A DNA stretch of 64,000 bases. Origin: Ricinus communis. Its lineage: Eukaryota > Streptophyta > Magnoliopsida > Malpighiales > Euphorbiaceae. Each line of letters starts with the position of its first letter. Positions within the stretch are counted from its first letter, which is position 1. A program made the translations under genes and the position numbers. The stretch is from NCBI RefSeq assembly GCF_019578655.1, contig NC_063261.1:10920446-10984445 (forward strand). The letters run 5' to 3'. The notes under the pieces are model-generated. The model was not told the origin of the DNA, searched no databases, and saw only the letters and a program-made list of their open reading frames with translations. This document shows, one piece after another, positions 48,250-60,138 of the stretch.

Positions 48250-50790
48250 TGTGTGACCTTGTCACCGTGTCAAGGAACCGTTCTTCGTACTAGGCCTGTT
48301 TTGAAATGAGCCGTTCAGTTGAGGGTCCTAAGGGATTACGAAAGGCCTTAAGACCATTCAGAGAAGGAGTTTCCATCTGATGTGAGATTGGAAAATGTTC
48401 GGGAGTGAGGATGATGACTTTGTTTTCCTCATGAAGAGACTATTTTCCCTCCCCCTAAAATCAAATATTCTAGGTTCAGAAAGTTAGATACGAATAGGGA
48501 AGGTTTTATGAAAGTAACCCCATCTACCTAGACACTGATGCTTAGCCTCCACTAGAATAAATGAGTCTTTGCCTATCCTAATAATATTATCTTAACCAGT
48601 TCCGCCCTACATTCATTTTATTCATAAACCTTTTTTTATCGTGCTTATCATGTGAAGTGAGCAAATAAGAGGCTAGCGTAAGGTAGAGGTATTCAAGTAC
48701 CTCAACTATTCCTAGAGGGGAAGTACATTGGTCCTTTTACTAGTCCTAGTCGGGAGGCACTTTGGTGCCTTAAGTTTTATCTATGCATGCTTTGGTGTTC
48801 ATGACATTTGCAAACCCTATTCTAAGTGACAAATTCATTTTACTCTTAATATTTGAGGTGAGCACATGGTGAGCCGCGAGAGCTTACTTTGGTAAGCTTA
48901 ATTCATTTTATATAAACATGTGGAGTGATCACAACAAATGCTAAGTCCAATTCTATCCTTTACTATATGTGAGGTGAGTTTCTAGAGCATAGACTAAACA
49001 AAAATAGAAGGAGGTGAGGCAAACGGAAACCAGAAAAGGGATGAAGGAAAATTGGGAAAAACCGGAGGGGGCCTAAACAAACAACAACCTTAAGGGCCTT
49101 AATACAAATTAAATAAAAATGATTCAGTCTAAGAGAGTCCATCTTATTCTTAGAGGGGTTCCTCCAAAAATATTGATTTTGCATCTAAAAGGGTTAGTAT
49201 GGGAAAATAATCCAAGAGTAAAGTAAACATGTTAATGAGATGATTGTAAAAAATTAAAATAAATATAGGGCAACTAAACAAATATAGAAATTAAAAAATA
49301 AATACAAAAATTAAATTAGGATAGAAATTAAATAAAGGCATAAAAATAAAATTATAGAAAATAAATTTCTAGTCTCATCGCAGGGGTGACCTCGTGCGAG
49401 GACAGTCCCCTCAGGATAATGAGAGGGCGAATATCGTCGTTTAGGGACTATTTAACCCTCTGTTTAAAAAAGCGAGGCTGAACCTATGTGAGTATAGGGT
49501 CCACTCGTGTGAGGACAATTTGTTAATGGTTACAAAGAAAAACAACGTCGTATGCACTCAAAATGCACCATATGGGTTCATGTGGTCTCTAGACCTCTGC
49601 ACACAGAAGGTGATCCCACCCGAGCTCATGTGTCTAGGACCTGGAACTCACCAAACGCCATTTTAAGGCTAGGGCCCCTAGCCTAGCGCAAGAAAAGGGT
49701 GACCTTGCGCTGGCTGAGTGCCTCGAAATGACACCATATGAAGATTAAATAAGAAATAAAAGTAATAAAACTATATGTGACAGCAAGTTTAAGGCTGACT
49801 CACGCAAGTATAGGTTCAACCCGCTCAAGGTCAACGCACCTAGAAGCAAGAATTATAGTTATACAAAAAGGCCAGAAAACACAATATTAAATAAGTTAAT
49901 AAGTGAATGAACAAAAATAAAATGGAAGGAAATGCAATAAACGTGTAAAGAGTAAAGAAATCAAAATAAAGATTAGATTTTTGGCTCTCAAGCGGTTATC
50001 TTGTGAATTTTTGGAGTAAAAACGCAAGTGGGTTTTTAAAAAGAAGAAAGGAAGATTTGATTCTAAAACCCTAGAAAATTGCTCAAAGACAAAGTAAATC
50101 TTATCTTTTTCTCTCTTTTATTTTTTCTTAATTAATAATAATATTAAATTCTCATTAAAGACAAACTAACCAACCCTGACTTTATGGAAAGGGTTAAAGT
50201 CAAGGAGTTTTATTTATAGGGAAACTTTTGCATCTTGTAAATTGGGTTAGAGGGATTTTCCTACTCATTTTCCTCTAATAATCAGTCGACACATCATCAA
50301 AAATAGACATATATCTAGACTAAACACGTGTGGGGTTAGAGCGTGCCTCACTCTATCCTCGAGTGAGGTCAGGCGGAGGTTGCATGAGGCTTAGACTAGG
50401 AGCCTATGCCCTCAGGATGAAGCTCCAACCGTGCAGGTTCTCAATGGACTCACACAGATCTAGTGTTAACTTGTGCAAGGTCCTTCGACTCGTGCAAGTT
50501 TTATCTGCGGCAGGCATTGGTGACTATTTTCTTTAATTTTGAGCAATTCTTTTGGGATTTAGGGACCAAATTCTCCTTTTTCTTCTTTTAACCCCTAGCT
50601 AAATAAGCTTTCTCATCATCAGGCTTTATGTAATTCTAGATTTTGAATTTCTATTATAATAGTTTGCCCCTAATTTAGAGGAAGAATGCTTAGAAAAAAG
50701 ATTTTGGATTCAAAGTGTCCAATTTTGTGGAAAAAGCATTTTTCAATAGCATGAGTCTAATCAAAGCAAATAATAGGAAAGGTTGTGGAG
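48250..50790 (-). mobile_element. Probable 3' LTR region of the Tat-type Ty3/gypsy element
   Basis: The block lies where the 3' LTR of the minus-strand element should be, beyond its antisense ORF. It has no coding domain and contains many short repeated phrases of the CTCGTGCGAGG and CTCGTGTGAGG kind (49390-50480), some of which can pair with each other. Without the 5' LTR, which is missing, the borders cannot be set. Confidence 0.35.
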
Positions 50791-50861
50791 TTCATACCTT
50801 GTTTGATGCGTAGTGTCGGGTGATCTCAAAATCTTTGTGGTGGGCGCGGATCCCGACTCGT

Positions 50862-51960
50862 GTAAGGACCCGTGTGGAGGTGACAAGCTTCCATCACTTT
50901 ATGAGGACGCTTTTTGGGTTCAAGCCTAGGAATGACGCAACGACCCTAATGGAAAGGTAGTATGATACCACTCATACCTTTTTGTTGCCATTTGGTGAGA
51001 TGACAGCAACCCCCTTGGATTTCAGGGTGTTGATGGGCATCCGATTTGGCGGCGCACTCGTGCCTTTAGATAATATATTAGTGCACAACCCAAAGCTTGT
51101 CTCTTGCTGCTCGGCTACACTCCTTTTTTCAATGAGCATAAGAAGGCAAAGTATGGAGATTTGAAGGCCTACTGGCAACTATGGTGAGAGACGATAGCAG
51201 CTTCCTTTATTGACGAGAAGGTGGACCAGTATGCTTGGAGCTTTTTAATATACCTCTTCGGCGCCACCCTCTTTGCAGACACAGAGTCCACGATGCACCT
51301 TAGTGTCTTGACGAGCCTGGCAAACTAGGATGCCGTGAGGTCCATTGCATGGGTTCATGCGACTTTTTGCCAACTTTATTGATTCATGGATAGGATGGCG
51401 GGTTCACTTACCTATTACGGGTAAGTTGTTATTAACTTTCTCCCTACTTTTCTAATTTATTTTGCACTTATCTTTGCTTGATCACTTTCCTTTTATCATT
51501 TGCTATTTATAGATCTGGGTACATGAGTATAGGTTGCTGAGGATCGGGGCTTGTCCTTATTCCAAGGGTTATACAATCTTGGACTAGTAGGCTGACTCGC
51601 GCTCCGAGTCGGAGATGTCTCACCAACTTGACCAGCACTGGCAGTGGCTTAACATGATCACCTGGCCAAAGGTAAGTAAATAGAAAGTTAACCCTTATTA
51701 ATTATGTTTCAATAAGTATTGCGTACATGTGTATATGGTGTATTGTGCATTATAGGTGAGAATGGATCCGTAGGGGAGGTGGCCTCTTGGTTCTCACATA
51801 TGATTGAGGCTACCAGATTTGTAGAGTGCCACTTCTTGATGGAGAGCTCAATGTATCATCAATGGTACTTTGATGATAACATTAGAGATTGAAGGACTAA
51901 TCCTACTACTCGCCCAGTCCCAACTCTACTTCCTAGTGACGTAATGAGGGTCGAAGCTGG
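50862..51960 (+). pseudogene. Plant mobile domain (PMD) ORF, antisense to the Tat element
   Basis: Read on +, the pieces run: HHFMRTLFGF, then ATTLMER-stop (family Trp replaced by TAG near 50960), THTFLLPFGEMTATPLDF, RVLMGIRFGG, then LLGYTPFFNEHKK, a stop, WSFLIYLFGATLFAD, MHLSVLTSLAN, AWVHATFCQLY, and, after a gap, a Trp-rich piece near 51545-51660 and VECHFLMESSMYHQWY-type sequence near 51820. This is the order of the MAIN/MAIL-type plant mobile domain. Family knowledge: PMD occurs in host meristem and silencing factors and in Mutator and Ty3/gypsy transposons. The gaps near 51420-51500 and 51675-51755 look like introns. At least four stops make it non-functional. Confidence 0.75.
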
Positions 51961-52739
51961 AAGGCGAGGCCCTAGAGGAGGCTTGGATGGTGGAGTCATA
52001 TAAGGAGGCTGTGGCAAGAAGTTAGATCCCGCCTATCTCTTACGTTCAATATGTCGTGTCTCTACTGCTATGATGGGTTGAGCCATAAGCGAGCGGTCTT
52101 GCTGCCAAGCCACTGAAGGGTGTAATACCTCAGGGAATATATCATAGGGAACTGGAGGAGCTTCATCTTCTAGATCGGGGGCACCATCGGCAGAGGTGGT
52201 GGTTGGGGATATAATTACCCCTCCCTCTACCATTATGTCTGTCCCGATGGCTAAATGCATTTCTTTAGTTATTGCTCATGTGGATCTCGACTTCCAGCCT
52301 TTGTACAAGCCGACAAGGACTACTCACGTAAGTATTGCTTTTATATTTGATACATTTCACGAGATTTTGCTTTACTTTTTTCTTTGCTATTTTCTTGCTT
52401 GCCTCTTCTATGTGGCACTTGCTCGTTACTTTGGATTTCTTTTGAGAAAAGATCAGCTAACCTGAAAATAATACAAACGAGATTGCATAATAATAATAAT
52501 GTAAGAAGACCAATAATAAAAATGAGACACTTTATACTCATCCTATTGCTCAGGCTACATCTTGGTAACCTTGAGATGACATGTAGTCCTCGACATACCC
52601 AAGATAGCACTTTGTATTGCCCCAACCTTTTCAGCATTGTTGAGCTCGCGCAAGGTTAGAATCAACCCGCACGGGTAGAGATTGGTTATGCACGAGGTCA
52701 GCCTTAAGAGTGGCCCATATTTATTCATCTTACTCATTT
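51961..52739. other. Interior of the Tat element between antisense ORF pieces
   Basis: Short frames on both strands with Pro/Asp/Glu-rich composition (near 52033-52260) are probably the decayed tail of the antisense ORF. Nothing further is recognised. Confidence 0.35.
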
Positions 52740-53340
52740 TTGCTCCATTCACCTCCAACCTAAGCCCCTGCATCATGAGTGAGGCTAGTCGAAGCGCTTT
52801 GCAGACCTTGCTGAAGAAAATCAAGAAAGCCACCTGGGCCATACTAGAGCCTCTATTAGCCAATCTAAGATTCCTTTAGGACGTTAGCCTCGACTCCGTT
52901 TTTCTCTATGCAATTGTCAGTTTCTAGGATCCTGAAGCTCATGTGTTCCAGTTCAATACCTTTGAGCCCCTGTTGAGTAGTTTTCTACTCTTCCCGAGCA
53001 ATATCCTAAGTCCACAGACATGCTCATTCTTGCCCCCCTAGAAGCTCCGTCCTTACATGAGGTGACGAGTTTCTTTGTTCTAGAGATGGGGGCTATCAGA
53101 AGTCACCTTAGAGGACTAAACTTAAACCTTTTATCTTTTGCATGTCTTCTAGAGCAATTTTCCCCCACTTCCCGCATAGGGTTTTAGATTTGATAGTTCT
53201 ACCTAATGGCTCAGTATTTTTTCATCCAGGAGGATTCTCTTGAGGATCTGAAGTTGGTCTCGCTCCTCCTCTAGATGCGCGACTCCTCTATTGTTGTTCC
53301 CCTACTTCTGGCAGATACCCTCATCGGCTAGACCAAGTAA
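52740..53340 (+). pseudogene. Second decayed + strand ORF, DUF7745-like
   Basis: Decayed frames give KKIKKATWAILEPLLANL, then SLDSVFLYAIV, a stop in place of a Trp, DPEAHVFQFNTFE and a Pro-rich line. The order 'long helix, then FWDPE-VF-F, then ELCPT' is typical of a plant retroelement-associated domain of unknown function (DUF7745 type). It could be part of the same antisense transcript as the PMD ORF or a separate remnant. Several stops are present. Confidence 0.4.
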
Positions 53341-54439
53341 AGAAAAAGGAAGGAGATTGATTTAGCGGCAGTTTGATCATCTGGTAGGTAAGTGTTGTAT
53401 CTTCCCTTTTCTTTTATTTACATTCTGCTCTAACTTTTACCTAAACTGCACTTGCAGGTTTCAATTTAGCAAGCTAATTTTGCCTTAATTGTTGCCTAAG
53501 CTACCTCGTTCGAGGTTTTAAACTTAGCAGGTCAACCTTAACTTTTGCCTAAGCTGCCCGTTTTTAGGTTTTCAACTTAGCCAGGCCTCTCTCTTTTTAA
53601 CTCTATTTTATTTCCATTTTTGTTTTTGTTTTTGTTTTATGAAGATATATAAGAGAGGCTGAAGTTACTGGCTCCCTCAACCGTTCCTTCGAGGCAGTAT
53701 TGCCCCCAACATTTTCTCAGTCGTTCTCATAGTAAACCAGCAAGCTCATATACCGAATGAAAGGAATTCCTAGTGACCATCCTAGACTCTGACATACGCT
53801 GGGTTTGCCTGTGGTAGCAGCTTCCTCACGTGATACTTTAGACCTATACTTTCTGTTTGGTTCTGCTAGGATTGCTCTATTACTCCTTTTACTACCCTGA
53901 ATGGCTCACCCGTCAATAAGACAACTCCCAAAGGATTCCCTAGATTTTAATTGAATTTGGCCCTAGACCTATGTTTGCATGGCTGGCCGAGAGGATCAAG
54001 GATTCTTGGCCCCGATGACTTTTTTATTGGGATATCAGTTTTGAAGGTGACTTTTCTGCATTACTGAGTATGTGTTACTTCCCCTAATGCAATCAAGAAA
54101 ATTGATCAAGAATTGAGATAATTGAACTAGCTATTAAAAGGAAATGAATTTAACCTACTAATGCTTAATAATGTCTTTTGCTAATTATGCAATTTGATAA
54201 TCATTACGCATGTATTTACATTCATTCCATAAAAATGTCACTAATTCTATTTAAGCACAATTGATTCTCAATAGGGTTCCAAATTTGGCCATGTCGCCAA
54301 CCGAACCTTTAAGTCTTCCGATCGACTATTTTCTCTCATTTAGATCCTTATTTTTTCCTAGACAACCCTTTATAGGTTTTCCATCAGTGGTCGGCCTAGT
54401 TTTTGCACAGGCGGCTTTATATGTTTTCAACCTATCAGG
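53341..54439. other. Spacer of the Tat element between integrase and antisense ORFs
   Basis: T-rich sequence with a short repeated phrase (GCCTAAGCT near 53490 and 53547, with AACTTAGC partners). No coding domain. Confidence 0.35.
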
Positions 54440-55010
54440 CTTTATTTTTTTCATTCATTTTTCTTTCAGCCAAAGTAAAGCTTTAGCTGTCTTGGTTAAT
54501 CGATTGAGTAAACTTATTCTCGTCCAAGTTAGAGATCTCTCTGCTCCTCTAGAAAATAGCTTAGTGACTATGTATGGTGGTCCTTCCCAATTTGGCTTGA
54601 ACTTGCTCTTGGCATTTGAATTGACCGCCTTGAGCTTCTTTAGGACCAAATCCCTTCCTTCAGTGGTTGATCCTTTATCCTCTAGTTGAATGCTCTAGCG
54701 ACCCTTTTCTAATACAGTTACATGTGGTACATGGCCCTCATTCTCCTTTCCTCTATTAAAGGTAATTGTTTGTATCTACCTCAAACCCACTATACTTTCG
54801 ATATATAGGTTTCCATCATAACCTTTAGGGATTTCATTTCTACCTCCACAAGTATAACTACTTTGGACCTATAAGCCACGAGTAGGGGGTTATTCTTGTC
54901 AAAGTGCAGATGATCATCCTATAACCATAGAGAGCATACAGTAATCGTTCTGCCTTTTCTATAGGTCTGAACTATTTTAGCCAATATTCTCTTTACATTC
55001 TTTTTGGCGG
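54440..55010 (-). pseudogene. Ty3/gypsy integrase, C-terminal part
   Basis: On the minus strand, a VKRILAKIVQTY helix near 54970 follows directly from the left edge of the solo LTR and is the helix that carries the end of the integrase core. Further on, a 64-codon frame (54649-54455) shows LKKLKAVN and KFKPNWEGPPYIVTKLFS, the GPY/F module of gypsy integrases. No chromodomain follows, which fits a non-chromovirus lineage. The middle part has stops. Confidence 0.8.
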
Positions 55011-57311
55011 CCTCCTGTAACGCCTGCATTTTCTCATCATACATGTTATGTGCATTTTACATTTAATCATTAGGCATATGATAGTATATTAATAATATTT
55101 TTATTTTATGAGAATAGATATATATTAATTATAAGTAGAGAATAAGAAGCATGATATTAGACTATTAATTTAGATAAGTTGATTAAGTACTTGGGTTATG
55201 TGTATTAAGCCTTAAGAATTAATTGAACCAATAGTTGAAGGTTGGGTAAATAGATTGGATTTAAAAGATACAATTAAAAGTTAGTACCTATGTATGGTTA
55301 GTAAGAATTAACTTAGGATGATAAAAATAATTTTAGTAGGTGGTGGCATTGAGAGATGAATCTTGGAAATTGGAACCATGAGCAAGCTTATTTTACATCT
55401 TCATTTCTCTAAAATTCGTACATGGCCAAAAACTCAAAACTTGGTATAAGAGAGGAGTGAAATACCTAGAAAATCTTAAAATTAAGATAGGGCTTTACCA
55501 ACTATTGAAGGAGCCAAGCTAAAGCTAAAGGATTTGAGCATATGAGCAACCCAAAAGCTGAAATAGGTGAGTTGTTACTTGAGTATTATTAATTTTTCAT
55601 TAAGGTTCTTGATTATAAATTAGAAAAACTTGAATTGATGCTTTCATTGATTAATTAAAAGTATGATTATCATGAATTAGTAGAGTATTGGATGATTGCA
55701 TAGAGATTAAGCTTGATTTAAGTTTAAGTATGTCAAGATAGAAAACTGTCAAAATCCTAACAACCTTGATGTTCTGTATTTTGGGCATAACATGCGTTAT
55801 ATAAGTCCAAATTAAGCTAATTAGTGTCTGTGGAAATTTTGAAGAGTGCTCTATAACTTTGTAGTTTTGTGATTTTGCTAGATTTGCCGTTTTGGTTGCT
55901 TAAATTGAGTAAACAAAATGCTGCTCAAGTAAAGCGAGCTGTATGACCCTTGCTCTGTAATTTGGGAATAATTAAATCTATAGAAGTCAGAATTGAGTAA
56001 TTCTTCTTGGAGATGAAACTAGACACATAAAATCTATTTAATACGAGATTTTTATATTAAGCCAATTTTTCCTAGCAATAAATATACTTTGGTACTAAAT
56101 TCTGTCCAAAAAATAGAGATGTTGGAGATTAGTTTTATGCTATTTATTTGATGTTAATTTGAGTTAATTGGTATATAGCTAGATGGAATATGTTTGTATG
56201 ATATTAAAACAGTAATTGAGAGTCTTAGAGGAAGAGTTAGACCTATGAATTAGAAAGGGGATGATCTTGTAATGCATTAGAACTAGCATTTACATGAATA
56301 TTTGGAATATGCATAAAATGTGAATTGATGAATGTGTTAAGAGGAACTCAACGACCTGGAAAGAAAGTTGTGGAGAAAGGTGGTTCTTCTATGTTGAAGG
56401 AATAAGTGTATTTTGAGTAAGTAAATAGTTAATATTTGCTATATTCATATATTTAATCAAATGTTCCGTAAATGGTTGTATTTGCTTAATATTGTGTTAT
56501 GTTTGAATGAATGAGATGGAAATGATTGGTGTTGAGTGGAACAATTGTTATTGCTTGAATATGATAAAAGTAAAATGATTGAATTGTGATGTTAAGTGCA
56601 TATGCGCATGTGAATGGTGGATTCCCCTGTGAAAAATAAAATAAAATATATATATATATATATATATATATAGATAAAGCCTTAGGAGACTAAAGCCTAG
56701 AGAGGCTATAAAAGTGTGTAATGTGAGGATGAGGCAGAGCAGCGCATTAAAAGGGATCCGAAAGCCGTGAGAACTAACCATAATTGTTGAATTGTATTTT
56801 TTTATGATGGTTGTAATGAATTGAGTAGAATGGTATGAACTTATGCATAAATTATGAATCATGGCAAGTTATGTGATTGGGTGGAAATTATATTAAGTGT
56901 ATGTGATATAGATTATGTTGATTATTTATTTACTAAGCTGGAGGCTCACCCCTCTCCAAAATTTTTCTTTTCAGGTTTGTAAATAGTAGTGCATCAGTTG
57001 GTTGTATCCGAAGTCTAGCTTTTAGCAGTTCTGTCAAGTTGGTCTAGTTATGCGGAGTCTCCTCCTAATGCATTTTGTATGCAGTTATGTGATGTATATG
57101 GAAGTATGCCTTGCAAGGCATAAGAAGGTGTTTTGAATACTTGTTAAATGATGTTTATGTATAATCATATGTTCATATGTTGATAACATTGTGTCTTGAT
57201 TCTTAACAATCTGCATATTGACCTATCTACATGTAGTATATAGTCTACGAGGCTTGTATGCTACTTGGCAAATGTCTGTTGGTTAGCATATAATGGGGGT
57301 GTGACACCTCT
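55011..57311. mobile_element. Solo LTR inserted in the integrase of the Tat element
   Basis: The LTR runs 55016-57306, starting TGTAACGCCTG and ending GGGTGTGACA. CCTCC lies directly left and CCTCT directly right, a 5-bp duplication with one change. When one copy of the duplication and the LTR are taken out, the integrase frame continues across the site, so the borders are firm. It contains a TA tract (56647-56673), a GC-richer central block (56680-56780) and no coding domain. Size and termini resemble family A, but the sequence is a different family. Confidence 0.9.
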
Positions 57312-57930
57312 ATTGCGTCGTTGGCTTACAGTTGATATGGTGATGACTTATCCTATACTTCATTATCATTGCCTTAAATTCCACTTGGAATTGTATGCCA
57401 TTGTTTGAGATCATGTGTTGTAGGACTCCATATCGACAGATTATGTTCTTTTCCATGAATCTTGCCATTTGGTTAGCTCTGATCCTTATAAAGGACTCAG
57501 ACTCAATCCATTTTGAAAAGTAATCAATGGCTATCACTATATATCTATGTCCACTATTGGCCACGGGCCTTATCTCTTTAATGGTTCAATTCCCCAAACG
57601 GAGAAGGACCATAGGGAGGACATTGTATACAGCTCCAACGGTGGAAGACGAATATGGTTAAATGAACTAGGGAGGACACTTTTTAATGAACTGGATGCAG
57701 TTTTAGTCCATAGTTGACCAGGAAAAGCAATTGCCTTAAGATCTTTTTTGCCAAGTATGGATTGCTCATATGGGTGCCACATATTTCGGCAAGGATCTCT
57801 TCCATGACCTTCTACACTTCTTGCTCATCTATGCATCTTAAATGAATTTTGTTTGGTTCTCTTTTGTAGAGAATTCCCTGATGACTAGGGAAATGAAGTA
57901 ACAAGTTTCGTAGGGCCGTTTTGTCTTTAT
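57312..57930 (-). pseudogene. Ty3/gypsy integrase, N-terminal part and catalytic core
   Basis: The minus strand first shows a zinc-binding remnant (ILYKREPNKIHLRC, then EICGTHMS, about 57890-57770), then frame breaks, then an 84-codon frame with GHRYIVIAIDYFSKWIE, which holds the first catalytic Asp. The second core motif reads MISNNGIQF, where an Asp is expected in place of the first Asn, so catalysis is lost. The frame runs to the solo-LTR border. Confidence 0.8.
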
Positions 57931-58074
57931 TGTCAGCCTCTACAGGGTACACCCCCTCCTCTAAGTATTATTAAATGTCAAAATATGATCATTTTCTATC
58001 ATTGACTCTGTGTGCCCTTAACCCATTCTTCCCTCTAGCAAGGCTCATATGACTGTGCGATAATCAGTAGCTTG
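57931..58074 (-). other. Linker between second RNase H and integrase
   Basis: A short stretch with decayed coding sequence of the gypsy polyprotein and no domain landmark. Confidence 0.4.
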
Positions 58075-58475
58075 AACTTGCTTTCCTAGGATCTTCCCAA
58101 ACTGAAGCTAACCTGGCTACAACATCTACCATCTGATTCTGGTCCCTTTCGATGTGGATGAACTGGCATTTCTTGAATTGTTTGGCTATCTCTTGTACAT
58201 GCTCGTGGTAAGGTCTCAACTTCTCTTCTTTTAGGTCCCACTCTTAGGTGACTTGTGCTACCACGAGCATGGAATCCCTAAGAATCTCTCCTTCCTAGAT
58301 GCCCATTCTTAGCAGCATTTCAAGATAAAGGCACATGCCTCATACTTTGCCATATTTTTTGTGACCCAAAAACTCAACTTTTTTGCCAAAGGGATCACTT
58401 TGCCTGCCAGGGTTGTCAACACTATACCTATTCTTGCACCTTTTCGATTGACTGCTCCATCAAAGTTCGACAGGG
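58075..58475 (-). pseudogene. Second (Tat-type) RNase H domain
   Basis: Minus-strand frames give FDGAVNRKGARIGIVL, then VIPLAKK, MAKYEACAFIL, and, further on, LRPYHEHVQEIAKQFKK, FIHIERDQNQMVDVVARLAS. That is the extra archaeal-like RNase H found between the RT-linked RNase H and integrase in Tat-lineage Ty3/gypsy elements. The conserved DGA Asp, the YEA Glu and the final VDVVA Asp are visible, but several frameshifts and stops lie between. Confidence 0.75.
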
Positions 58476-59195
58476 ATTAAGCATTTTACTAATTTTCCAA
58501 CAAAGGATGGCGTTCCTTGAAGGTATCTCAGAGGGTCATGCCTCGACACTGCTTGAATGTGATAAGACCATAAGTAGTGTCGTAGTTTCTTGGAAGACCT
58601 CGCTACTGCCAAGCAAGTTTTCTTAGTTTCGTTATACTTGGTCTTATATGGTAGCAGCTTCTTACTGATGTAGTACACGGTGTACTCGGGCCCTTCCTCA
58701 GAGGTTTATGCCAATATAGCCCCTAGGACCTCTCCCTCGACAGCTATATACAGGATTAGACTATGCCCAAGTTGTAGGGGTCGCAGCACTAGAGGTGTCA
58801 TTAAGTATTTGTGGATCCTTTTAAAGGCTGCATGGCATTATTCATCCTAAACCACCTTGTGATCCTTCTTTAATAACTTGTATATAGGAGAGTATATCGA
58901 CGTAAGCTTGGCGATAAACCTGTTGATGTATTTTACCCTTCCCAAGAATTCTCTAACTTCCTTTTCTATATTTAGTGCAGGCATATCTCAGATAGCCTTT
59001 ACTTTGTTCAGATCCACTTCAATGTTATTCTTACTTACCAAGAATCCTAGTAACTTCCTAGAAGTAACCCCAAAGATACACTTCTTTGGATTGAGCCTAA
59101 GATTATTCTGCTCGACTCTTTCTAGGATCGATTTAATGCGTCTGCATGTCCTTCGCGAGTGTTGGTCTTGACCATCATGTCATCCACATAAGATC
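58440..59195 (-). pseudogene. Ty3/gypsy RT C-terminus and RT-linked RNase H
   Basis: The minus strand begins inside RT at YVDDMMVKT (near 59190), so the catalytic box is kept but all of RT upstream is missing. After broken frames, a 72-codon frame (58678-58460) reads MYYISKKLLPYKTKYNETKKTCLAVARSSKKLRHYL in the RNase H-like style of Ty3 RT, ending near the FVGKLVKC strand. The abrupt start marks the truncation point of the Tat element. Confidence 0.8.
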
Positions 59196-60002
59196 ATCAT
59201 TTTGTCCCTCAGGGTGATCCTTCCTTAAGGTACCATTGTTTCTTGCTCCGCCCTTTCTTCTTCACTTCTTATTTCCTCATCTTCCTCTTCACCCAGCTCA
59301 AGGTTCAATCGTGTTCTTTTCTTTTCCCTTGCTTATTCCATGGATGACACGACACTAGCACCCAAAATAACTTCTAAGGACTTATCATTCTTTTTTCTTT
59401 AGAACCTTGGAGCGAAGAAAATAGTGAATGGTTATGTAGTTGGTGCTCAAGGGTATAGGATTTTTAGAAAGGTAAGGTTTGTGGGTGTTAGGAGTTTGAA
59501 GTAGTTTGCTAGCATAGAGACATAAGATAAAACCATGACACACCTATATAAAGATTTAGAGAGGTGGAGAAGATGATCAATTAAGAAGTAGGTTAATTGA
59601 ATGCACTTATTATGGACCGTGCAATCAAGGACTTAAAGGTCCTTTTGGGTGATCTTCTCATTACCATCATACCTTCCATGAATGGTTAGTGTGATGATCC
59701 CATGAAGAGTCCAATTTGAATTTTGTTGAGGTGCTTGAGAACATCTTCATATATCCCAAGCTTTCTGAAGTCTATGTTGAGAGGGGCTCTTAGTGCCTCA
59801 AACTTCTTTTTGGCAAGAGATTTGTATTTTGTTCTTGCCTCTTGAGTGGTACCCTTCATTCGTGTGGGTATGTCTAGTGATGAAGCAAGAAGATGTTCAT
59901 CTTGGGCCTTACCCTTATGTCTAGTGATGAAGCAAGAAGATGTTCATCTTGGGCCTTACCCTTGCCTTTATGCCTTTAAGAAGTGATGTTCTTAGGAGCC
60001 AT
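59196..60002 (-). pseudogene. Extra retroelement ORF (env-like or ORF1-like), broken
   Basis: The reading starts at an ATG at 60002 (MAPKN, then a basic RHKGKGKA stretch) and, over frameshifts, shows ARTKYKSLAKKKFEALRAPL, DFRKLGIYEDVLKHLNKIQ, PFMEG, SLIARSIIS and an acidic C-terminus (LELGEEEDEEIRSEEERAEQ) ending near 59230. Such ORFs occur in plant retroelements as an extra reading frame. Placed 3' of a Sirevirus-like pol on the same strand it could be the env-like second ORF, but it might be ORF1 of another element. An exact 47-base tandem duplication (59870-59916, 59917-59963) lies in its early part and shifts the frame. Confidence 0.55.
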
Positions 60003-60130
60003 TTGAGAGAGGAGATGAATACAAAATGAAATGTATGTCGAAGAAGTGAGAAAAAACTTTGAAAAAAAGAGAGAAATTGCTTGAAGGGTGTTTGAAAGAG
60101 TTAAAATGTATATAATGAGGCCTATGGGGG

Positions 60131-60138
60131 TATTTATA
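60131..60138 (-). promoter_or_regulatory. TATA-like box upstream of the extra ORF
   Basis: Minus-strand TATAAATA followed by a CT-rich leader, about 130 bases upstream of the ATG at 60002. The context TATAAATACCCC is also seen in the LTR promoters of the gag-only element (near 40432 and 44823). Confidence 0.5.

Noticed and set aside
52196..52659. Overlapping ORFs of 89-98 codons on both strands
   Set aside because: No domain or codon pattern; they lie between decayed antisense ORF pieces of the Tat element.
56548..56862. 104-codon minus-strand ORF
   Set aside because: It crosses a (TA)n tract within a solo LTR and yields a Tyr-Ile run.
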